A stretch of 64,000 bases of DNA from positions 54,207 to 118,206 of the forward strand of contig WBZZ01005889.1 in NCBI GenBank assembly GCA_019918135.1, given 5' to 3'. The translations under genes were made by a program, and so were the position numbers. Positions within the stretch are counted from its first letter, which is position 1; the number at the start of each line of letters is the position of its first letter. Below are positions 40,336 to 49,200 of this stretch, piece by piece. The notes under the pieces were generated by a model. The model was given only the letters and a program-made list of their open reading frames with translations, made no database searches and was not told the origin of the DNA. Source of the DNA: Paulinella micropora (Eukaryota > Cercozoa > Imbricatea > Euglyphida > Paulinellidae).

Positions 40336-41121
40336 TTACTCTGCACCGTTAATGGTTCCAGACCAACCAACTGAGAGTCCTTTGTTCCCTCTCGGTGCAA
40401 ACTCTTTGTCCTGCGCTTCTGCTTCTTTTTTTAGCCTCTCTTGTTCCTTTCGCCATATTCTTCCAACGTAATAAAACATGAGTAGTTCACGTCTCTGTTT
40501 GTCACGCGTCAGGTTCTCGATTTGTTCGTAAATTGTTTTGTACGGATTTCTTTGGTTGAACACCTCTGTAGGCCACTCTGTACGGCCTTGCTCTGTTTCT
40601 TCTCTATAATTCTTTTCTTTCAATGCCCACTTGTCTGCTTTTGCATCTTCGTCCACCCAAGCGTACCATCTCTGTTGTTCTTTTAGCGGTGCAGCTTCGT
40701 ACACGTCTTTCCATAATTGTTTGTTATCTGTTTTAAGCTCGGCTTTGTACTCATTCCGCACTGCTGTGTGGAACCTTTGGTTTGATAGCTTACTGTAATC
40801 GAATGGCGGAGGTGGTATCACAACACGTTTAGGTGGTTGATATTTGGATAGCCCTTTTCGGGGTAGCTCGGGGGAGCTTCTTTGTTTAGGTGGTTTTGTG
40901 GCCTGCAGCAGCCAGGTGGGTGGCGTAGGTGGTATCTCGACATCTTCATCATCATCATCTTCGGCCCGTTGGTAATTAGATGGCAGTTTTCGGGGTGGCG
41001 CAGATGAGCTTCTTGATATAGGTAGTTCTGGGACCGGCCCACTTGGTGGCGGAGGGCGCTGTGCATTGAGACAACCAGCTGATGCTGGTTTCGGGCCTCC
41101 ACATCCTCGGCATCGGATCAT
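40336..41121 (-). CDS. Hypothetical protein, 261 aa, Pro-rich and basic/acidic
   Basis: The ATG at 41121 is followed by CRGCGGPKPASAGC, which looks like a short zinc knuckle. Residues ~20-100 are Pro-rich and disordered, with an acidic run (EDDDDEDVE) and a duplicated motif (PELPISRSSSAPPRKLPSNYQ and SPELPRKGLSKYQ). Residues ~105-240 are charged and helical (KQLWKDVYEAAPLKEQQRW), probably coiled. Base composition is visibly less GC-rich than in the other genes, which may mean recent acquisition. No family is recognised. Confidence 0.65.
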   Translation of the reverse strand: MIRCRGCGGPKPASAGCLNAQRPPPPSGPVPELPISRSSSAPPRKLPSNYQRAEDDDDEDVEIPPTPPTWLLQATKPPKQRSSPELPRKGLSKYQPPKRVVIPPPPFDYSKLSNQRFHTAVRNEYKAELKTDNKQLWKDVYEAAPLKEQQRWYAWVDEDAKADKWALKEKNYREETEQGRTEWPTEVFNQRNPYKTIYEQIENLTRDKQRRELLMFYYVGRIWRKEQERLKKEAEAQDKEFAPRGNKGLSVGWSGTINGAE

Positions 41122-41750
41122 GACCGCGCAGAGGTTTTCTTGATTGTTTTTTTTACAAATATAATATTAGCTGGTTGCAGCTCTGTGCTGCGATAAAAAA
41201 TAGTAAAAACCAGTCATCCTCCCGCGCTCTTCCCCGAACCTCTTCTCCGAGCTTGGCCCTTTTCCTCTCCCTGCTACTGGTCACACACCTTGCTCTCTCT
41301 CTTTCTCTCTTCTTCCACACCCCTCCCGCGCCCCTCTCCCTGACAGCAATCTCTTTCTCTTTTTCTCAGTCGTCCGGCTTTAGTCGGTCGGTCTTTTCCG
41401 TTTTGAAGAGGTCGCCTTCTCCAGTGCGCCGATCAGCCGTAGTAGCTCATCCCGCCTACTCTCTTGTGCGGGCAGAGCTTGCAGAAACTCTACCACGCGG
41501 TCCTGTCCCCTTCACTTAACACGCGCGCAAAGCCTCCGGAGGTTGGCTTTGCGTCGTAAAAAAGCCACGTCAACTCGGGCTGCTCTTTCTATGCGCAAAT
41601 AATTGCCTGCGCTTTTTTCTGTAAAAAATTATCTCTTTAGGCTTCCTCAGATCTAGATCCTGGACATGTACCTCCGTTGTTGATCTGTTTAATAAAATCA
41701 AAACACGGTTCCTCGACTGGATTATTCAAAACCCGCGCTGGTGAGCTAGG
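41122..41750. other. Intergenic, with a gene-like fragment at 41380-41511 (-)
   Basis: A minus frame without an ATG reads DRVVEFLQALPAQESRRDEL to KRKRPTD and stops at 41380. It looks like the C-terminus of a lost or frameshifted gene, with a basic nuclear-type ending. The rest is CT-rich or AT-rich, with a short inverted repeat (CCTCCGG and neighbours) near 41536. Confidence 0.35.
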
Positions 41751-42208
41751 CTAGCCCAGGAGCTTGTAGCCACAAGCGCAGGCTTTTCCAGAGTAGCCCA
41801 GCTCTCCACATTTCTCACAAGAGTAGATAATACAAGTGTCACAACCCCTTCCCTGGAATCGCGCATAGGTTTTCTTCCAAAGCCGTCGCGATCGAAGCCG
41901 CGCCCACAATTATTTTCAACAGATTCTGGTTTAAGGCGCGCAGCTCTGTCTCGCCCCGACAAGTAGCTGCCTTTTGGCATAGTCTGACAAGATCTTCTTC
42001 TTGGCCCGCTGTCTTTTTGTACAGGTTCCTGCAGGCCTTGCGTTGATCGGACCAAGCCTTGTTAACGCTAGCGCTTCCTCGCCGGACAAGGGCGAAGGCC
42101 TCTTCGGTCAATAGTGGTTGTTCTGTGTTTTCTTCTGGTGGTTCAGAAAGTCTGGCTTTTTTTCTCGGTGCATTTGAGGTCACCCTCGGATTTCGCTCGT
42201 TTACTCAT
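41751..42208 (-). CDS. Small helical protein with C-terminal zinc ribbon (frameshifts)
   Basis: The central frame (ARLSEPPEENTEQP to CAIPGKG) has no ATG. An ATG at 42208 in another frame reads MSKRAKSEGDLKCTEKK, and the two meet at an A7 run. At the other end, one extra base after AAGGGG restores CDTC, CEKC and CAC motifs (three Cys pairs, ending GYKLLG, stop at 41751), a typical zinc ribbon. The corrected protein would have about 150 residues: basic start, helical middle, zinc ribbon end. The family is unknown. The two shifts lie at homopolymers and may be sequencing errors. Confidence 0.55.
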
Positions 42209-42239
42209 CCAGAATTTTTTGGTTTTTTTTAGAAAGGCA

Positions 42240-42990
42240 GGCCCACAGAAAATAGATCTTTGGTTCGTACAATAGTCACGAATGGGCAAGGTAGGGCGGC
42301 CCTCCCCCCCCTCTCATTCTTTCTGTAAGAATCCAGTTCACGGTAATGCGCGTAAGCGACGCATTCTGCCGGCCCCCCTCTTGCTACTTGACTAGATTAC
42401 CCATTGTGCTACTCAATGTTATACAATGGGGTCAACATTGAGCAACAATGGGGAATTGCGCGCTAAAATCTGGTCAGGTGGAGGGAGGGGGCCAGCAGAA
42501 CGTGCGGCTTTTTCTTTAGCAAAAGCTGAAAGCAAACCAGGTGTGCTGTGCATACCGTTGGGTGTCTGTTCTTAAGACATGTTGTCTGCATGTGTGTATA
42601 TGTGGCAATCTGTGTTTGTGTGTAGAAATCTGTGCTTGTGTGTAGAAATTTCTGTTTGTGTGTGTAAATTTCTCTGTTTGTGTGTAGAAATTTCTGTTTG
42701 TGTGCAGAAATTTCTGTTTGTGTGTAAATTTCTCTGTTTGTGTGTAAATTTCTCTGTTTGTGTGGAAATTTCTGTGTTTGTGTGTGTTTGTGTGTGGAAA
42801 TCTGTGTTTGTGTGTAAATTTCTCTGTTTGTGTGTAAATTTCTGTGTTTGTGTGTGTTTGTGTGTGGAAATCTGTGTTTGTGCGTAGAAATCTGTGTTTG
42901 TGTGTGTTTGTGTGTAGAAATCTGTGCGTGAAAATTTTGTGTCTGTCGTCATGTGTTGTTCTGTTTGTATCGTCGTGTGAATCTCGTACT
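42240..42990. mobile_element. Non-autonomous repeat element, copy 3
   Basis: The block order matches copy 2: C/G tract with GGCC, short palindromes of CATTG/CAATG (CCCATTGTGCTACTCAATG), exact 17-mer CAATGGGGTCAACATTG at 42424-42440 (inverse of the copy-2 core), a GTGTCTGTTCT motif at 42562 (also at 35651 in copy 2), then a GT array at ~42590-42930 of units such as TTTGTGTGTAGAAATCTGTG. Only one GT arm is present. No protein is encoded. It lies directly before the surface-repeat pseudogene. Confidence 0.7.
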
Positions 42991-43155
42991 TCATTAGGTT
43001 TTTTTTTCTCTTTCAGGCTATAACCCCCCAGACCACGCACGCCAACGCTTGTTTCTTTTTTTAATGTTCTTCTTTGTTGTACACCTGAAACTAACCTCTC
43101 GACCTTCTCTTCTCGTTCTATTCTTAGCTATACAGCATTTCTTCCAATCGTCCTT

Positions 43156-44060
43156 TCAGAGACATTCCTGTGGCAGCCCCTGCGGGAAATGTCCTGGGCT
43201 CAAGGCGCTATTCTGTGCAAAATAGCGACAGCTGACAGAAGTACCGAAACGCCAGGTACTAAGGTCCTGGTCAAACTGGGTGGCCTCCATAAACATGCCG
43301 TTGGCGCGGGTGATAGCGCCAGTAGACCAAGTAGACAGCGGTTGGTTAAGGCGGTGGCGAACGCGAACATGGCCGTCGTATCCCGCAAACTTGTCGCAGA
43401 GGGTGATTGAACGCGGTGGCCCTCGCGAAAGCCCCGCCCGCATCCTGCACGCGGCTGACATCCCAGCTAGCTAAGTCCTCATCGAAGGCCGAGGCCGTGG
43501 CAAAAGCCCCCCGCAAGGTAATGACGTTCGACGTGTCCCAAGAACCTAGCCCCCCCGAGCTGAAAACACCGGCCATGGCAAAGCTCTGTTCTAGCGACGT
43601 GAGCTTGTTGGTGTGCAACGGCGCGTCGGACGGCAGTTTCTGCAGCTTGGTGCAATTGTAGAAGTGCCGGCCGCTCGAGGGGTGCAAGATCACCTGCCCC
43701 CAGCTCTCGATTTCCACCAACGAATCGCGCGTGGCCTGCTGTGCTTGTTGCATGGTCCAGCCCGCCAGCATCAGGGTCGTAGTAACGCGCACCGAGCCAC
43801 TGATGTCATAGACATGCTGGCACGGGAGTGGGCGTTGGGCAGCTCTCGTCGGGCCCGCCGTCACCCCAGTTCACGACCCCCTGAGAGGACGGCACCACAA
43901 TAGCGGGCAGTGTCAGGACCTGCCCGGGCTCAACGGCCCACCGGGACGCAAACAACTCGTGCGCACTCTTTTGCTGTAGCAAGAGCTGGAGCTCGGCCGA
44001 CCCTAGCGTAGACCTGGCGGCGGCGGAGTGCAGTACCGCCAGCACGGCTAACAGTAGCAT
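43156..44060 (-). pseudogene. Surface-repeat protein (DUF285/BspA-like), two frameshifts
   Basis: The ATG at 44060 starts a signal peptide (MLLLAVLAVLHSAAARS). A PKD-like segment (VVNWGDGG ... HVYDISGSVRVTTT) follows, then DUF285 repeats of about 26 residues: LGSWDTSNVITLRGAFATAS, LASWDVSRVQDAGGAFARAT, LSTWSTGAITRANGMFMEAT, LSTWRFG. These mark secreted or surface proteins of mycoplasmas, protists and several algal giant viruses. The repeats lie in two frames and the signal peptide in a third, with shifts near 43840 and 43430. As read, only a short secreted fragment would be made. Corrected length is about 300 residues. Confidence 0.8.
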
Positions 44061-44464
44061 TTCTTTTTTTGTGTAGGCCTTCTTTTTTGTTTGTTGTAGC
44101 ACGATTCTCCGAACTTTTTTGTTTGGTCTGGTAGACCGAAAACACTTTTTTTTCTGGCAGGCTGGAAAAAAAGGAGGGAGGGAGGGAGAAAGAGGCGTAG
44201 CCCAAAGCAGCGAGGACCCCCCCCCCCCCCCCAAAAAAAAGCGGGAGAGAAGGAATTTTACCTGCCTGCCAAGGGGGAGACGGGAGAAGGAGAGCATCCC
44301 CTCCCCTCCCCCGTGTGTGGAAGGAACAGCACCCCCAGAAAAATAGACATAGGGTCCCCGAATGGAGTAGATTGGCGGGAACGGTCGCCCCCAGGCTAGT
44401 AGGGCGCGGCGGAACCGAAGAACCAAAAGAAAAATGTGTCTTTTTTTTGGGTGTGCCAGGTCTC
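44061..44464. other. Divergent spacer with C14 tract
   Basis: No gene is supported. It contains A/T-runs, a C14-A8 block near 44219 and a T8 run 20-30 bases before the ATG at 44465. Promoters of both divergent neighbours should be here. Confidence 0.5.
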
Positions 44465-45379
44465 ATGTCGCGCTCGTGTACCAATCTTTCGGCTAACAGC
44501 CAGTGGATCATCACCAGGGAGCGCGAGTTTCTCCACAGCGTGCAATCCAGTTGCGCAGATTTGCCGGGCAAGTTCCTGCGGCTGCGCAGCCACAAGAAAT
44601 TGCGCGAGGGCGCCCCGGACGATGTGCTCAGCGTCGAACAACCCATCCCGGGCGGGGACTTCGCGCAGGTGTCGTGGGCGAACTTTGTGGGCGCCCCGGA
44701 AACCCGCGGCAAGAACAAGGACTTCGTGTTCCACCCGTCGTTGCTGGCCCGGTCGCTCACCGCGAACGTGCTGGTTACCGAGGGCCTGTCGCTGCAAGAG
44801 TACGGGCTGGCGTCGACCCAGATGTCGTGGGCCCCGAAGCAGCGCAGAGCCATCCGCGCGGTGCTGCGCGCGACGGTGCAGAGCCACTTCGTGTCGTGGT
44901 CCGAACGTGAGCCCGTGCTGCACGAACGCACGACCGAGTTTACCAAGAACTCGGCCGAGGGCGCGTCGCTGCTGGCCGACCACCTGCACACTGGCGCGCT
45001 GCTGAGGCTGTGCCCGGTGGCGCGCTACTCGGTGTGCCGCCAGGTGGTCAAAAACACTTTTGTGGTGAACCTGGCGGACTCGAACGAAGAGACGCTGGGC
45101 GAAAAATCGGCGGGCCCGCTGATGCACTGGCTGGAACGCTGCGTGGGCGCCGGCCTGGTGAGCACAACCACCCCGGAGCTGGTGCAAAGCCTGTTGACTA
45201 GCTCGCACCAGGCCCGCGTGGGCGCCAAGTCCGCCAAGCGCGTGTACGTGGCGGTGGATCCCAAGTCCGAGAGCAAGAAAAAGGACCTGCCGCGCTCGCT
45301 CAACTTTACCCCGACGGGGTTCTACGTGCTCAACACCGTTTACTTTGCCACCGACGGCGAGATGACGTTTAATATATAG
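44465..45379 (+). CDS. Hypothetical protein, 304 aa
   Basis: The ATG at 44465 is preferred over the longer frame, whose extra N-terminus is translated spacer. The protein is soluble-looking and mixed alpha/beta, with no signal peptide, and contains many basic residues near the C-terminus (DPKSESKKKDLPRS). No family is recognised. It is the last gene with the GC-rich codon use of the left part; composition changes abruptly after its TAG stop. Confidence 0.75.
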   Translation: MSRSCTNLSANSQWIITREREFLHSVQSSCADLPGKFLRLRSHKKLREGAPDDVLSVEQPIPGGDFAQVSWANFVGAPETRGKNKDFVFHPSLLARSLTANVLVTEGLSLQEYGLASTQMSWAPKQRRAIRAVLRATVQSHFVSWSEREPVLHERTTEFTKNSAEGASLLADHLHTGALLRLCPVARYSVCRQVVKNTFVVNLADSNEETLGEKSAGPLMHWLERCVGAGLVSTTTPELVQSLLTSSHQARVGAKSAKRVYVAVDPKSESKKKDLPRSLNFTPTGFYVLNTVYFATDGEMTFNI

Positions 45380-46223
45380 GAGAAAAAACATTGAAATTTC
45401 CCTATGTACCCAAAAAACTGGATAGTCCGGCCAGTTTTTGTGAAGCGGGAAATTCCCGGAAAACCAGCTTCATCACCTCATACAGTCGATGTCGGCCGGT
45501 CCGATTAATAGTTAGAGAATGTTTTCCGTGAAATTGACAGTGTGTGTAAAACATATTTTTTAAAATTTTACCACAAGGTTAGTTAGTATTGATATGTACA
45601 TAATATTAATAATTAAAACATGCTGAGACATAAATAGTTGAATCTCGTGCAAAGCGAACGTCAAATCAATACTTATATTAATAAGACACGCCCCTATGAT
45701 GTCACATATAGCTTCCCCCAGTAGATTCTGTTGATGGCACTAGACCTGGCACCCTTTTTTATTATGAATATTAATAGCTAAACCTCTACTGGAAGCGAAG
45801 GGGAAAAGCAATTCAGTAGCCTAGGATGTGACGCGATCATAGCATCTGCTATTAGCGTGTAGCACAGTAAGAAGTGAGCTTGACAAAAAAAAATAGATAG
45901 CGAGGCCGCGAGTATGTGTGTGTGGAGGGAGGGGGGGGGGGGTGGCAACAGCAGGAAGAAAAAAAATCATTACAACCACAGGGCATTACTACTATTCAAG
46001 GCTGCCACTCCTTTTTTCGCCGTCGACTCTATTTTCTCGCTGTCGCCTCATGTTTTCACAGCAACTGACTCTATTTTCTCGCTGTCGCCTCATGTTTTCA
46101 CAGCAACTGCCTGAAAATGAGGGCGTACACAAATGTGGATGGGTGTAGCGTGGTGGCGCTGCTGATTCCGAGCGCAGACTGGGATGGGAAGCCGCCGTCG
46201 CGATCGCCTTGAGTAAGTCATGA
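45380..46223. other. Compositional boundary, palindromes and AT-rich DNA
   Basis: From 45400 there are nested inverted repeats: AAACTGG with CCAGTTT, then GAAGC with GCTTC around GGGAAATTCCC. They are followed by ~400 bp of AT-rich DNA and a tandem pair of a ~48-bp unit (TCTATTTTCTCGCTGTCGCC) at about 46027-46105. The inverted repeats look like the end of a transposable element. No gene is supported. Confidence 0.5.
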
Positions 46224-49200
46224 TTATGATGTTGACTTTTTTGGAGCCATGGTAATGCGACGGCTTTTGTGTTTGGTCACCCCGCTACCAGCTCGACTGC
46301 GCGAAGCGTTGGGCAAATGATAGCGGCAACGCCACTTATCGTTTTCGCTGTCGGATTTTCTCTTCTTATTCAGACAGTGTCTGTCCTTGTTCTTGATGAA
46401 GAAGTTACCGCACAAAGTTGTCATCTTCGCCTCCTTCACTCCACTCACTGTCGGTGCTTGCCTCTTTGCCTTCTTCCTCGCTCCCTTCTTCGTCATCTTT
46501 CTCGCTCTCTTCTTCTTCATCTTCTTCCTCGCCCTCTCCTTCGTCGTCTTCTTCCTCACTTCCTTCTTCCTCGTCCTCGTCCTCTTCTTCGTAGTCTTCT
46601 TCCTCGCTCTCTTCTTCTTCATCTTCTTCCTCGCCCTCTCCTTCGTCGTCTTCTTCCTCGCTCTCTTCTTCGACGTCTTCTTTCTCGCTTTTTTTTCCTC
46701 GTCTTCCTTGGCTTCTTCCTCGTCTTGCTGTTTCTTTTCTAGTTTTTCTCCACCTCCTTTTCGTGCTGCTCCTGCTTCTTCGTCGTCTTCTTCTTCTGCT
46801 TCGTCGTCGGCGGCGTCGTCTGCTTCTTCTTCTTCTTCTTCTTCTTCTTCTTCTTCTTCTTCTTCTTCTTCTTCTTCTTCTTCTTCTTCTTCTTCTTCGT
46901 CGTCGTCGGCGTCGTCGTCTTCCTCTTCTTTTTCTTCTTCTTCTTCTTCTTTTTTCTTCTTCTTCTTCTTCTTCTTCTTCTTCTTCTTCTTCTTCTTCTT
47001 CTTCTTCTTCTTCTTCTTCTTCTTCTTTCTTCTCACTCGCCTTTGATCTGGGACCGCACTGTGGCTCCTCTTGTTCATCGCTATCGGACCACACGAGAAT
47101 CGGACGATCTGTCTCTCCTTCTTCGGAATGTTCATCAAGGTCAGCAATGTTCTCTGCCACTTCGAAGGAGACTGCTGCCTCATCCAACGTCTTGGCTTTA
47201 TTTTTTTCACGGAGATCTTCTTGCCTTCCAAAGTTTCACCCTCACATATATAGGCTGGTTTTTTAGCTTCTTTGCCCCCAGGAGTCTTATTGGGGATAGC
47301 TTTGATCCAGCACTGAAATCCAGCAGTGTGCTGCCACCATATGTCGAACAGGTCAACTGCTACTTCAGGTCCCAACTCGACTGGAAGCTGATTACGGTCC
47401 GTCAGACAAACCGCTAATACCTGTTTTACATCAAGTGTACCCGAACCCTCACCACGAATAGCCTTGGCGAGTTTACCCTTGAAGGCAAAGAATCGCACTC
47501 GGAGGCGTTCTTTTCCCGCTTTGGGCAACAGATGGCTGAGTTTTTGTATTTTCCCTTTGAAAGGGATTGGATGTGTTCTTTGTTTTGTTTCTCCACATTC
47601 CGGCCAAACGTGGATGGACTGCTTGATGGAACATGGGTCACCCAAGCTCCAGAACTTGTGCTCGTCCGGTTGTCTGGCTTCGTTCACAAAGAGTTCTCTG
47701 TACACTCGAAGACCAACTAGCTCACTGGGCGACGCCATGCTCTGCTTATGCAGAGCCTTTGCACCAGCTGTGACAATGCGATAGTACCGATTGGGATGTC
47801 CATCCAGCGCAACTAGTGAAACGTCGCGACAGTGGTACTTTCTTTTGCCTACCTTCTCGATAGGGTAAAACGCTGGCGTCAGGCTTAACAGGCTGGAACA
47901 GCTCGCCTTCACGCGCGGGAGGACTATCCGTATGGGCATCTTTGATGTGATCGTCAGTTTGCTGCCTTTTCCAGGGAGCTCGGCAGCCTGGAGCCTCGCG
48001 GCGGCTTTTTCCGCGTGCTTTTCGTCGCGTTGTATGTACTTGTGTAGGCCAAGTCGCACCGCTGCTCTGCAGTCCTCTTCATTTTGGAAAAGCCGTACAT
48101 TTTCAGGCAGCCCCAGGGCGTGGCAATTGGGAGGAAAGTTCCTCAAGGCCAGTCTGCGGACCCTTTCATCGACTTCCTGTGGCTTACCAGTCGGGGAAAT
48201 TACCTCTGGCAGCCCCTTCTTGGTACGTCGGACTGCGGTGAAAGCAAACTTTATGTCTATCGCTCGCCACTTGTCTGCGTCACTCTTTAAGTTGACGGGT
48301 TTCCCTTGCTTGTCAACCGGCAGGAACGGTCTTGCTCCTCTTTGCAGACAGGAATAGATCTCGTCGATGGTAGGCCCCTTGATTTGTACGCCAGTCGCAA
48401 GGCAAACAAGATCATAACTGATGATCACAAATATCCATGGGATATCACCGGTCATGAGCCCCACATTTTTCAAGACGGTCGATATGTTCTTGAAAGACTT
48501 TTTGTTTGTCCATCTCCTTCCGGTACATCGCCTGTCTGTCCTCCAACGGTACTCATGCATGTTCCAGCGCGGCCCATCCAGTATCAGCGACGAGCTTACC
48601 CTGTCCTGGTAAAGTCGTTTCATGTTCACAGGGATGGACGCGCTACCCAGTGCACCCGCCTCCAAAAAATATTCCACACTGTCATACACGACCTTTTTCA
48701 TCTCAGAGATGGTAGGAAACGAGTGTAGTGGGTGTGCGAGATAAAACGTCGTCTCAGGGCGTGTATATCCGTGGCTGAGTTGTCGGCCTTGATCGCGCAT
48801 GGCCGAATTGATCTCGTCGTCCGTGCTTCTATGGATGTTCATAGCACAGTCTCCATTGCGTACAGTCAGTGATGAGCCCATTTGCAACATCGATTTACAC
48901 TTATCGTATGATTTGCTCCTTAGGTTGTACACATATTTTTTCTCATCTGACGAATATAGTTCCTTCACGTGCAGGTAGGCTTTGCAGAAGTCACCAACAT
49001 AGCGCTTGTTTTTGGTGAGAAGCAGGTATTCGTCCGAAGGCTCGTGAGCTGCGTATTTTGCCTTGAGAATTTTTCCTTCGCGCGTGTCCTCCAACACAGC
49101 GCCGTGCTCGGCTAACTTTGCTTCTGCTTGTGGACTCAACGCGCACGCCAGGCCCAAGGTAGCATCTACGTCGACTGCCCAAAGATGGTCATGCTGCGCA

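Noticed and set aside
11640-43000. CRISPR-like arrays
   Set aside because: The repeats are simple GT-type or short palindromic units without regular repeat-spacer structure.
46387-47266. Ser-, Phe- and Leu-rich + strand frames and an Arg/Glu minus frame
   Set aside because: They are shadows of the (TTC)n tract inside the giant minus-strand gene.
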